Of a stretch of DNA of 64,000 bases, positions 43,928-52,876 are shown one piece after another. The stretch spans positions 372,001-436,000 of the forward strand of contig JAUHQD010000001.1 of the NCBI GenBank assembly GCA_030418115.1. The letters are read 5' to 3'. The position numbers and the translations under genes were made by a program. The notes beneath the pieces are model-generated. The model was not told the origin of the DNA. It saw only the letters and a list, made by a program, of their open reading frames with translations, and ran no database searches. This stretch comes from Alteromonadaceae bacterium BrNp21-10. Lineage in GTDB: Bacteria > Pseudomonadota > Gammaproteobacteria > Enterobacterales > Alteromonadaceae. The first letter of the stretch is position 1, and every line of letters starts with the position of its first letter.

Positions 43928-44079
43928 CTTTAATCCCTTTACCGCTTATCGAAAAAATCCTACCGCTCAACTGCTTAGCCTTTAAATACGCTGCCTTTGA
44001 GCGAATATTACATGCTTTGCCTACCACAAGTAAGTTTTAATCCAGCAACAATGCAGTGCACTACCTAAGGATTAAAACC

Positions 44080-45564
44080 ATGTTAAGCAAACTAATAAAG
44101 CTATCGAAGTTGATGCTAATCGGCAGCCTATTAATGAATGTCGCCATTGCCAATGAACAAGACGGAACAAGGATTTATGCAAATGAGCAAGCCATAGTTT
44201 TTGAAACCATGGATGGACTCACCACCGACGCTTTTAGCGGTTTTATGCTGGTGCCGGAAAATAGAAACAACCCCAAAAGCCGCATGATCACCGTTAAGTA
44301 TGTGCGCTTTCCGGCAACCGGAAAAAGCCACGTAACACCGATTATTTACTTATCCGGCGGGCCAGGTGGTTCGGGGATTGATACGGCTAAATATCCTAAT
44401 TTTCGTTTTCCATTGTTTATGGCATTGCGCGAGTTTGGCGATGTGATTGCATTAGACCAGCGTGGCACCGGTGCTTCTAACGACACGCCTAAATGTGTCT
44501 CATCGCAAGTGATTGGTTTAACCGATGTATTAACCGAGCCGTTGGTGACTCAACGTTACCAACAGGCGGTAACAGAGTGCGTCGCATTTTGGCAGAGTAA
44601 GGATATTGATGTACTGGGCTACACCACGGTGCAAAGCGCGTTGGATATTAATGATTTACGATTGCACTTTAAAGCTGAAAAAGTAACGTTATGGGGGATT
44701 TCTTACGGTAGTCATCTCGCGTTAGCGGCAATGAAAATTATGCCAGACAATATTGATAAAGTAGTGATGGCTAGTGCCGAAGGACTGAACCAAACCGTTA
44801 AGTTACCGGCACAAACCGACGCTTATTTTGGCAGATTGCAACAGGCTATTAATACCCAGCCAGCAGCAGCGGCGCAGTTTCCTGACATTATCGCTATGAT
44901 AAAACGGGTGCATAAACGCTTAGGTGAAAAACCTATGCTGGTGGGTATGCCACAAAAAGATGGCGCTTCAAAAGATTTGTTATTACAAACCCCGCACTTA
45001 CAGGGGATGGCCTCGGCATTGGTAGCCGATCCTCATCGTGGCGTTGGTCATCTGTTAGCGCTGTACTTTACTCTTGATAAGGGCAGCGATGTGGTGCTGC
45101 AAGAAATGCTCAAGCACGGGTTTATCAATGATGAACCTATCACACTTAACCTGATGTCGACGGCGATGGATATCGCGTCAGGTATCTCTGATGAAAGATT
45201 GGCATTGGTTAACCAACAGGCCAAAACCGCATTGCTGGGTGCGGCTTTAAACTTCCCAATGCCGCTACTTAACAAGGCCATTGCCAATTTAGATTTAGGT
45301 GATGACTTTCGCCAAGGGCCAGTGAACAACATTCCCACTTTATTGTTGACCGGTACCTTAGACGGTCGAACTTATATAGAGGGCCAGCAAGAGGCCACAG
45401 CAGGGCTTAAAGCGTTAACCCAGGTGATGGTAGTGAATGGAGGCCACAATGTGTTTATGCTTTCGCCCAAGGTGACTGACGTAATTAAAACCTTCTTAAA
45501 AGGCGAGGCGGTTACCACCGCTGCTATTGAGGTGGATTTGCCTTCATTTGCAATGAAGCATTAA
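44080..45564 (+). CDS. Secreted alpha/beta hydrolase (proline iminopeptidase / TAP-like family)
   Basis: About 494 residues with a signal peptide (LSKLMLIGSLLMNVAIA). Alpha/beta-hydrolase elements: SGGPGGSG oxyanion motif, DQRGTGASND, nucleophile elbow WGISYGSHLAL, and late TGTLDGRTY ... VNGGHNVF with the catalytic Asp and His. This matches secreted tripeptidyl/prolyl aminopeptidase-like hydrolases. I chose the ATG at 44080 (TAAGGA upstream). It is divergent from a LytTR regulator with a sensor domain, which may control it, and is followed by a terminator. Confidence 0.86.
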   Translation: MLSKLIKLSKLMLIGSLLMNVAIANEQDGTRIYANEQAIVFETMDGLTTDAFSGFMLVPENRNNPKSRMITVKYVRFPATGKSHVTPIIYLSGGPGGSGIDTAKYPNFRFPLFMALREFGDVIALDQRGTGASNDTPKCVSSQVIGLTDVLTEPLVTQRYQQAVTECVAFWQSKDIDVLGYTTVQSALDINDLRLHFKAEKVTLWGISYGSHLALAAMKIMPDNIDKVVMASAEGLNQTVKLPAQTDAYFGRLQQAINTQPAAAAQFPDIIAMIKRVHKRLGEKPMLVGMPQKDGASKDLLLQTPHLQGMASALVADPHRGVGHLLALYFTLDKGSDVVLQEMLKHGFINDEPITLNLMSTAMDIASGISDERLALVNQQAKTALLGAALNFPMPLLNKAIANLDLGDDFRQGPVNNIPTLLLTGTLDGRTYIEGQQEATAGLKALTQVMVVNGGHNVFMLSPKVTDVIKTFLKGEAVTTAAIEVDLPSFAMKH

Positions 45565-45587
45565 TGTTAAAGTTTATCGTTAATTAA

Positions 45588-45622
45588 AAAAGCGAACCCT
45601 AGTTCTCTAAGGTTCGCTTTTA
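45588..45622. terminator. Terminator between convergent genes
   Basis: AAAAGCGAACC (45588-45598), a 12-nt loop, GGTTCGCTTTT (45611-45621), flanked by A-run and T-run. It can serve the hydrolase on the plus strand and the phytase-like lipoprotein on the minus strand. Confidence 0.85.
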
Positions 45623-45653
45623 TTAGTTAACGTTCAGTGGCTAACCGCGTAGG

Positions 45654-47231
45654 TTATAGCTCAAGGTTTTCGATAATGTATAAGGTGTTACCATCAATAT
45701 TGGTATAACCCGCATCAAGGTACTTCTGCTCAAGCACACCACCGGTAGACCACGTAGCAAAATCATCATCGTTAATTACACCGATAGTCGAATCGTTAAT
45801 TAACCATAATCCCTCTAGCTTATCGTGTGGGTAAGCGACTTCGTCAACTAAATCGGCAATTAGGGTTTTGGTTACAGTGGTAATACCCGCATTTTCGATG
45901 ACAGACCAGCCTTCATCAGCTAATGTCACCTGTTCAAGGGTTTGACCATCAATGGTTAGGCCTAACGCATCATCTTGGGCAATGTTGCCGTTGGCACTGA
46001 TGGTTTCTATATCGGTCGCACTGCTAATGTCAATTTTGTAGAGGTGTTTCATGGCGGTGGCATCTTGATTATAAAATTTACCATCACGCTCAATAACCAC
46101 AAATTCTGTAGCGCTTAACGCCACTATTCCGGATTGTGAGTTTTGGTTGAGTTCTTGTTTGTACAAGAACTGGCTAACGGCTCCATCATCTAAATTCACG
46201 GTAACAATACGTACTAATTTATTGTTTTTAACGGCACCAGATGGATTGTGCATAGTGGATTGCATAATACCGACTAAGGTTTTTTCATCTGGAGTAACTG
46301 CTAAGCCTTCCATACCGCGATTCGCACGGCGATTGGCAAATTCAGCAGGTAAGGTAAAAACATTACGTTGGTCATCAGCAAAGGCGTTAATGCGGCCTAT
46401 CTCTTTACCTTCAGCATCAAAGTGCACCATATGCGGACCATATTCATCACTGACCCAAAACGTACCGTCGGATAAGGCAACTAAGCCTTCGCCATCCAAA
46501 CCATAATTATCCAGTTTAATGGGGTTGGTGTTTTCGTCATAAGGCTGAGACATATCTTCGACAATTACATTACCATCAGCATCATAGGGTGTTTCGCCGG
46601 TGCCACCAAAAGCGGATGTATTAGGCAAACCCGTTATTTCGGTGCCATCGGGGCGTTTTAGCAAAATCTCTTGGATCTGTTTTACATCACCGTTTGCTTG
46701 TAATTCAAATAAACCAATACGTGGAGTGTAATCTGGTGTTGGAAACGTTTTACCTGAGCCTAATGCGCCAGTGAAATTGGCGTTAGGACCGCGATCCGTA
46801 AGTGCGTAAAATTGTGTTGGATTAGTTGGGTGAGCCACCATGTCTGAGCCGTAACCACCGTTACGAATTTCCATTTTGCTACCTGGGATCAGGCCATTAT
46901 CAATGTCTGCACTAAGTACCGAATAGGGTAAGCGTGAACCAGCGGTGCTGACAGTATTGGCATTACATTGAAGACTGGTATCGGTAATTTCACTTTCATC
47001 AAGTACCGAGTCGCTATTGATGTCTAAACCTGATTGCACTTTAAGGCCACCAAAGAAACAGTCCGTAGAACCAGTACTTAATGTGTTGTGGGTGATTAAG
47101 CTGTTAAGACCACCACTGCCATTAGTGCCATTTTCACCGTTGATTCCATCTTTACCATTGTCGCCATCATCGGCACAAGCGGATAAACCTAATACGGCAA
47201 CAACCGCAAGACTGAGCATACTTTTATTCAA
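45654..47231 (-). CDS. Lipoprotein with esterase-like activity of phytase domain
   Basis: About 525 residues. The lipobox (SLAVVAVLGLSAC) is followed by a collagen-like Gly-rich linker (GDNGKDGINGENGTNGSGG), a calcium-loop-like motif (DINSDSVLDESE), and a large domain beginning DMVAHPTNPTQFYALTDRGPNANF, as in phytase-like esterase proteins. I prefer a TTG start at 47231: AAGGAA lies seven bases upstream and it gives the signal MNKSMLSLAVV; ATG at 47219 is the alternative, and the longest reading from 47297 does not place the signal at the end. It probably works in phosphate or ester scavenging outside the cell. Confidence 0.82.
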   Translation of the reverse strand: MNKSMLSLAVVAVLGLSACADDGDNGKDGINGENGTNGSGGLNSLITHNTLSTGSTDCFFGGLKVQSGLDINSDSVLDESEITDTSLQCNANTVSTAGSRLPYSVLSADIDNGLIPGSKMEIRNGGYGSDMVAHPTNPTQFYALTDRGPNANFTGALGSGKTFPTPDYTPRIGLFELQANGDVKQIQEILLKRPDGTEITGLPNTSAFGGTGETPYDADGNVIVEDMSQPYDENTNPIKLDNYGLDGEGLVALSDGTFWVSDEYGPHMVHFDAEGKEIGRINAFADDQRNVFTLPAEFANRRANRGMEGLAVTPDEKTLVGIMQSTMHNPSGAVKNNKLVRIVTVNLDDGAVSQFLYKQELNQNSQSGIVALSATEFVVIERDGKFYNQDATAMKHLYKIDISSATDIETISANGNIAQDDALGLTIDGQTLEQVTLADEGWSVIENAGITTVTKTLIADLVDEVAYPHDKLEGLWLINDSTIGVINDDDFATWSTGGVLEQKYLDAGYTNIDGNTLYIIENLEL

Positions 47232-47614
47232 AACTGGTTCCTTATTATTGTTTGATTTAATAAAACTGAGGAATAAGGTAGTAGGCACAGATGACAACGA
47301 TATGAATGTTAGATGACAACTTGCTGTTGTTTTAAAAGGAATGGAGGGGCAATGGGAGTTTATAATACGGTTAATATGATGATTTGATGGTTGTTTTTGT
47401 TAAGTGATGTTTACTATTTTCAACTTTGTGTCATTTCTATTTTAGATAAGAGTATTGGATAGCATTGCTTAAAAACTCACTGACGCTATTCTTTGCTGCG
47501 TACTTATTTTTAAATTCAAAAATATTGAAACAGTCCCACAAAAACCTTTGATTACGTTATTTCTCTTAGATTGAGGTTTGTAGATTAAAGGAAGTGGATT
47601 AAAAGGAAATTGAC

Positions 47615-49570
47615 ATGATAATAAAAAGAATAGGCCTAGCCACGTTGTGCTTAGCCAGTGTTAGTGCGTTTGCAAGTAGCCCTTATGATGCAACTCCTGA
47701 AGAAATAGCGACTCATTGCCAAAGCTATATCGATACCTTTAATACTCAAATGACGGCGTTAACTACCTCAAAGGAAGCTGCTACCTATGAAACGGTAATG
47801 CGGCCCTTCGATGCCATGATGATGGAATTTGGCGCACCATTGTTGCACGACAATTTAATGAAAAATGTACACACCGATGAAGCGATACGTAAAGCCAGCA
47901 CCGAATGTACCTTAAAAGGTTTTGCTATTTTTAATGGTATGTCGATGAATCGCCCCTTATATGAGCGTATTTCGCAAGTCAGTACGGAAGGTTTAGAGCC
48001 TGCTCAAGCTTACACTGTTAACTATTGGATGAAGCAATTTGAAGCTTCTGGCATAGGTAAAGACCAAGCTACACGGGATAAAATACAAGCTCAGTTGGAT
48101 GAAATTACTGATATTAGTAATACCTTCAGTCAGAATATTACCGATGATGTACGTTCGATATCGGTAGCCGCTGAACGACTAGCCGGTGCCCCTGCCGATT
48201 ATATTGCAGGTCATCCCGTCGATGATAAAGGTATGGTCACTATTACCACTAGTTATTCCGATATTAGTCCCATCTTTAAATATGTGCATGACAGGGCGCT
48301 ACGCAAAGACGTTTTGACGATGTTCAATAGTCGGGCATACCCACAAAATAAGGCCGTGTTGGAGGAGTTAATTGCTAAACGTTATGAACTCGCCAGAATG
48401 CTCGACCATGACAATTATGCACAGCTCGATATGGTTGGCACTATGGTAGAAGAGCCTAACAAGGTTGAAACCTTTACGGCGTCTTTAAGTGCTGCCATTA
48501 AAGCACCTGTGGTAAGAGAAAAGGCACGTTTATTAGCACGTATGCAAAAAGTGGATAAGGGTATTAAAACCCTTGAATCTTGGGATGCTAGCTACGCCTC
48601 TAACTTGATCCGTGAAGAAGACTATCAATTAGATTCCAAACAAGTACGTGAGTATTTTGATTATGACAAAGTGCGCGACGGTATTGTTGAATTAGCCCAA
48701 GATTTATTCAGCATTGCTATTAAGCCAGTCACCGTAGCAACCTGGCATGAGAGCGTTGAGGCCTATGAGGTTTATGAAAATGACAAGCTGATTGGTAAGT
48801 TCTTTTTTGATTCTCATCCGCGTGCCGGCAAATATACCCATGCAGCACAGTTTGGTCTTAAGTTGGGCAAAGCAGGTGTTGAATTGCCGGAAGCCGCCTT
48901 GTTGATGAATTTCCCCAAAGGCTTAATGGAACACGGCCAGGTAGAAACCTTTCTGCATGAATTTGGTCATTTATTGCATTTTATCTTTGCAGGGCAAAAT
49001 GATATTGGTTTTAGCCGATTCCAAGGTGAAGCCGACTTTGGTGAAGCGCCATCTACCATGCTAGAAGAGTGGGTGTGGGATTACGATACCTTAAAGAAAT
49101 TTGCTACCAATGCTAAAGGTGAAGTTATTCCTAAAGCCTTAGTTGAAAAAATGAATAAGGCTCGCTATTTTGGTCAAGCCTTAGGTACCGCGACTCAGCT
49201 GACCTATACCGCTTTATCATTACAGCTTTATAACCAACCACCACAAGGCTTAGAGTTGGACGAATTTGAACGCAAAATTTATGCTGAGTATGCCAACTAT
49301 GATCTAATGGAAGGCACGCATCCATACGCTTCATTTGGACATTTAGCTGGCTACGGCGCTAAGTACTACACCTACCAATGGTCGAATGCCATTGCCGAAG
49401 AGTTGTTGTCGCGCTTTAAAAAAGAAGGCTTGCGTAACAAACAAACCGCTAACGACTATCGCCACAAGGTATTAGCCGTAACCGGTACACGCAGCTCAGG
49501 TGAGTTAGTCAAAGATTTTCTCGGTCGTGATTTTGGTGTTAAAGCCTACGCTGATAAGCTGAGTAAATAG
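47615..49570 (+). CDS. M3 family zinc metallopeptidase (thimet oligopeptidase/Dcp-like), exported
   Basis: A 651-residue M3 peptidase with a signal peptide (IGLATLCLASVSAFA). The catalytic zinc motif HEFGHLLHFIFAG has H448, E449 and H452, followed downstream by the glutamate-bearing helix EAPSTMLEEWVWD. It cleaves short peptides; family members are usually cytoplasmic, so export is notable. The length is normal. A 384-bp gene-free stretch precedes it and a strong terminator follows. Substrate is unproven. Confidence 0.9.
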   Translation: MIIKRIGLATLCLASVSAFASSPYDATPEEIATHCQSYIDTFNTQMTALTTSKEAATYETVMRPFDAMMMEFGAPLLHDNLMKNVHTDEAIRKASTECTLKGFAIFNGMSMNRPLYERISQVSTEGLEPAQAYTVNYWMKQFEASGIGKDQATRDKIQAQLDEITDISNTFSQNITDDVRSISVAAERLAGAPADYIAGHPVDDKGMVTITTSYSDISPIFKYVHDRALRKDVLTMFNSRAYPQNKAVLEELIAKRYELARMLDHDNYAQLDMVGTMVEEPNKVETFTASLSAAIKAPVVREKARLLARMQKVDKGIKTLESWDASYASNLIREEDYQLDSKQVREYFDYDKVRDGIVELAQDLFSIAIKPVTVATWHESVEAYEVYENDKLIGKFFFDSHPRAGKYTHAAQFGLKLGKAGVELPEAALLMNFPKGLMEHGQVETFLHEFGHLLHFIFAGQNDIGFSRFQGEADFGEAPSTMLEEWVWDYDTLKKFATNAKGEVIPKALVEKMNKARYFGQALGTATQLTYTALSLQLYNQPPQGLELDEFERKIYAEYANYDLMEGTHPYASFGHLAGYGAKYYTYQWSNAIAEELLSRFKKEGLRNKQTANDYRHKVLAVTGTRSSGELVKDFLGRDFGVKAYADKLSK

Positions 49571-49620
49571 TAAAATATCGCTCGGTTGTTCTTTGTTCTA
49601 GCTTAATATTCCTACCTCTA

Positions 49621-49662
49621 TCAGCAATCTATTTGAATTAAGATAGATTGCTGATTTTTTTT
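49621..49662 (+). terminator. Rho-independent terminator after the M3 peptidase gene
   Basis: TCAGCAATCTAT (49621-49632), a 10-nt loop, ATAGATTGCTGA (49643-49654), then eight T residues. The perfect 12-bp stem lies 50 bp after the stop. Confidence 0.9.
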
Positions 49663-49695
49663 GTCATTTTACTTACCCTAACCACGCTATTTACA

Positions 49696-50529
49696 TTAGT
49701 GAATATTGGCGGCTTTTACGCTTTCAGCATAGGTGCGTGAAATAGGCACCTCTAGGTTATTAATTAACGACAACGTCGTTTTTCGTCCTTCTTTATTCAT
49801 TGCTGTAATGGCGCTCAACGCTACCCACCAAGAGCGATGTGTTTGTAACCCGGGATACTGCGCCAACTTTGTTAGGGCATCCGAAAAACGCATCAGCAGT
49901 AAATGGTGGCCTTTTTCGGTATAGACTTTTAGATAATGATCTTCCATTTCAAGGCAAATCAACTCGCCGCGTTTATCAATGGGCAATAACGCCATAAAGT
50001 CTTCAACATCTTGATTAATCAGTTTTGTGGCATGTTGTTGCTGTTTTTCGTTCAGCATTTTTTGCGCCGCGAGTTCTTCTTTCTGGGCTGTTAAATAATC
50101 TTGTAACAAGCTCGCAAAGGTGAGCACGCCGCCAATCACTATCGCTTTTGAGAAAACATCCCAGAATTGTTCCGCTAAATGAATTTTTGTTGAGAATATT
50201 AGCCAGGTGATTATTGGGACGATAAAGCTCATGACTATACTTGCCACAAAAGCGCACAGGGCAATTCGGCACCAGTGAATCGGTAATATCTTGGTTAACC
50301 AGCGATTCCCATAAAAGATGGTGGGTAAATAAATCACATAGCCAATTATGCAGGTAATGATCCAATAAAACATCGACCAATACATGGGGATCTCGTCCAT
50401 CCCAAATGGTGATAAAAAGCCAATAAATGTACCCGCGGTTAAACAAATAATCAGCGCGTTTCGCAGTGTGCCTTTAGTAAATAAAGTATCTACTTGTTGA
50501 TTTATATCGACAATTTCACGATTCGCCAA
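49696..50529 (-). CDS. LytTR transcriptional regulator with four-TM region
   Basis: A 277-residue regulator: four hydrophobic segments in the N-terminal half (residues 25-165), then a LytTR DNA-binding domain (ELICLEMEDHYLKVYTEKGHHLLLMRFSDALTKLAQYPGLQTHRSWWVALSAITAM). It lacks the periplasmic sensor of the regulator at 42395-43927. It is divergent from the DUF2141-carotenoid oxygenase operon, making that operon a likely target. Signal unknown. Confidence 0.87.
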   Translation of the reverse strand: MANREIVDINQQVDTLFTKGTLRNALIICLTAGTFIGFLSPFGMDEIPMYWSMFYWIITCIIGYVIYLPTIFYGNRWLTKILPIHWCRIALCAFVASIVMSFIVPIITWLIFSTKIHLAEQFWDVFSKAIVIGGVLTFASLLQDYLTAQKEELAAQKMLNEKQQQHATKLINQDVEDFMALLPIDKRGELICLEMEDHYLKVYTEKGHHLLLMRFSDALTKLAQYPGLQTHRSWWVALSAITAMNKEGRKTTLSLINNLEVPISRTYAESVKAANIH

Positions 50530-50701
50530 TGGTCATTCATCCTTATTAGTGTTTTTTACGAATAGTATGCAACGGTTCACGTAATGCCACTTTTTATTCC
50601 AATTTTCAGATTTTATCCTATTTGCAAGCCGAAGTAATTGTAAGTGCGAAAGCTTACTTATTTCTCTTTGAAACCCAACAGAATGAGTTAAGGAACCTAA
50701 A

Positions 50702-51133
50702 ATGAAACATTTATTAAAGCCATTATTAGTCGCCTGTGCGGTGATATCTTCCAGCCTAGTTCAGGCCAGCGATATAGAATTTGAGATAGCGGGTATTAAT
50801 AACGATAACGGCAAAATAATGATTCAGCTTTTTAAAGGTGAACAAAATTATGATCAAGGCAAAGCCGAATCCGCATTAATTAAGGCCGCCACCAAAGGCA
50901 CAATAACCATCATCTTTAATGATCTGGAAGCCGGTGAATACGCAGTGCGCTTTTTTCACGATGAAGATAATAGCGGTGAACTCGAAACTAACTTATTTGG
51001 TCTGCCTGTTGAAGGATATGGTTTTTCAAATAATGCCAAACCTAATTTTGGTCCAGTGAGTTACAGCGATATAAAATTTCTTATCCCCGCTAATGAAAGC
51101 GTAGTGAAAAACCAAACAACGGTAATTTATTAA
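50702..51133 (+). CDS. DUF2141 family secreted protein
   Basis: A 143-residue protein with a signal peptide (LLVACAVISSSLVQA). The mature part is the DUF2141 beta-sandwich: IEFEIAGINNDNGKIMIQLFKG, DLEAGEYAVRFFHDEDNSGELETN, LFGLPVEGYGFSNNAKPNFGPVSYSDIKF. The N/D-rich loops could bind calcium. It begins 170 bp from the divergent LytTR regulator and overlaps nothing; the carotenoid oxygenase gene follows almost directly (27 bp). DUF2141 genes often accompany carotenoid or membrane-lipid enzymes; function is unproven. Confidence 0.88.
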   Translation: MKHLLKPLLVACAVISSSLVQASDIEFEIAGINNDNGKIMIQLFKGEQNYDQGKAESALIKAATKGTITIIFNDLEAGEYAVRFFHDEDNSGELETNLFGLPVEGYGFSNNAKPNFGPVSYSDIKFLIPANESVVKNQTTVIY

Positions 51134-51159
51134 TGGCACTTAAAATAGGAGGCAAGCAG

Positions 51160-52695
51160 ATGCAACGTCGACAACTTTTAAAGAGCATGGTATCGCTTGG
51201 CGCAGGGTCGTTATTGCTGAACACGCCATTCAATGCGCTGGCTAAGGTTAATTCACCTCAGCAGGCAGTTAACTTCAAATTACTTTTTAATCAAGCGTTG
51301 GTAAGTCACCCAGAGTTAATTGGTTTTGCTAATGTTGAAGATAATTTTCAGCCGCAAGTTTTGTCCATTGAAGGTGTTCTTCCTAAGGACCTGGTCGGTA
51401 CTTTTTATCGTAATGGGCCAGCAAAGCATGAAAGAGGGGAAGCGCGCTATCAGCACCTATTTGAGGGGGACGGTATGTTGCAACGCTTTACCTTCAGTGA
51501 TGGCAAAATTAAGCATCAAGGCAAGTTTATTGCTACGCCTAAATTTCAAAAAGAACAACAAGCTCAGCGCTTTCTGTATTCTGGGCCCGAGACAATAATC
51601 CAACAGCCGTTGCCGGTGTCTAATGCGGATATGATAAATACTGCCAATACCAATATTATTGCAGTGGGGAATGATTTATGGGCGCTGTGGGAAGCGGGGT
51701 CACCGACAAAAGTTGATGAGCAAACCTTGGAATACAAAGGGCAAATTAACTTAGGGGCCGGTGGAAAATATCAAAATAGTTTACAAGGCTTACCGTTTTC
51801 GGCACATCCAAAAATAGAAGCCAACGGTGACATCTGGAATTTTGGTCTTAACGCTACTGGCCATGTGGTTTTGTATCATTTAGCCGCCAATGGGCAGGTT
51901 AAAAATGTCGGGTTAATCAATGCTGAATATCATGGCGGTATGTTGCACGACTTTTTAATCACCGATAAACACTTGCTCGTTATTTTACCCTCGTTGAATG
52001 TAGGTCATTCATCCGATAAAAATCGCCAAGGGTTGTTTTCTCGGATTGAATTTGATCAAAACCAGCCAATGCGCGTATTGGTGATCAGCAAAGTTGATTT
52101 ATCCATCCAAAAACAATATGAACTGCCTGCCGGTTTTGCGTTTCACTATGGTAATGCGTGGGAAGAAAAAGACGGCACCATTCGATTTGATGCTAGTTTA
52201 TATGCCAATGTGGACGTGTTGCAGAACCTCTCAAATATAATGCAGGGGAATATGGACAATGCCAATACGGATGCAAAAACAGTGTTATTCACCCTTAACC
52301 CTAATGGTACGGCAATGCGTAATGTTATGGATCTGAACAGTGAATTCCCGCGAATATGCAATCATTTAACCGGTTTGAGAAACCAGTACTTGTATCAGCT
52401 TTCTTCATCGCACAATAGCTTGTGGAGCGATACGGTATGTTCACTCAATCTTGAAACGGGTAAACAAGACAGTTTTGACTTTGGCAAAGACTATCAGGTT
52501 GAAGAACACATCATTGTTTGCCCAAAGAAAGTTGAAGGCACGGGCTATTTAATTGGAACTGCTTTGCATGTGCCAAGTAAACGCACTTGTTTGAATGTGT
52601 TTAAAGCCGACGATTTAGCCAGTGGACCAATGGCGAGAGCTTGGTTGTCGCATCATCTGCCGTTAGGATTTCATGGCAATTTTAAACATGCCTAA
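51160..52695 (+). CDS. Carotenoid oxygenase (RPE65 family), Tat-exported
   Basis: About 511 residues. It starts with a Tat-type signal (QRRQLLKSMVSLGAGSLLLNTPFNALA), followed by the RPE65/carotenoid oxygenase propeller: GVLPKDLVGTFYRNGPAKHERG, HLFEGDGMLQRFTF and AYHGGMLHDFLITDKH with the iron-binding His residues. It would cleave carotenoids or related lignostilbenes with oxygen. The ATG at 51160 has a strong AGGAGG site; an upstream in-frame ATG at 51133 overlaps the DUF2141 stop. The regulator is probably the divergent LytTR gene. Confidence 0.88.
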   Translation: MQRRQLLKSMVSLGAGSLLLNTPFNALAKVNSPQQAVNFKLLFNQALVSHPELIGFANVEDNFQPQVLSIEGVLPKDLVGTFYRNGPAKHERGEARYQHLFEGDGMLQRFTFSDGKIKHQGKFIATPKFQKEQQAQRFLYSGPETIIQQPLPVSNADMINTANTNIIAVGNDLWALWEAGSPTKVDEQTLEYKGQINLGAGGKYQNSLQGLPFSAHPKIEANGDIWNFGLNATGHVVLYHLAANGQVKNVGLINAEYHGGMLHDFLITDKHLLVILPSLNVGHSSDKNRQGLFSRIEFDQNQPMRVLVISKVDLSIQKQYELPAGFAFHYGNAWEEKDGTIRFDASLYANVDVLQNLSNIMQGNMDNANTDAKTVLFTLNPNGTAMRNVMDLNSEFPRICNHLTGLRNQYLYQLSSSHNSLWSDTVCSLNLETGKQDSFDFGKDYQVEEHIIVCPKKVEGTGYLIGTALHVPSKRTCLNVFKADDLASGPMARAWLSHHLPLGFHGNFKHA

Positions 52696-52876
52696 TGCTC
52701 TTTTGTAAAAAGCATCACGACTAATTGAAATGAGTTATCGATGGTGGATTCAATTTTACATTGAGGGGCTGAGCGGTCGTGAATAATCGTCTTCCAAAGA
52801 TGGTTAAGCATTTTAACACTAGCGTTACTGCTTTAGCCCTGAATTCTATCAAAGGAAACTACACAAAAGAGGGGGA

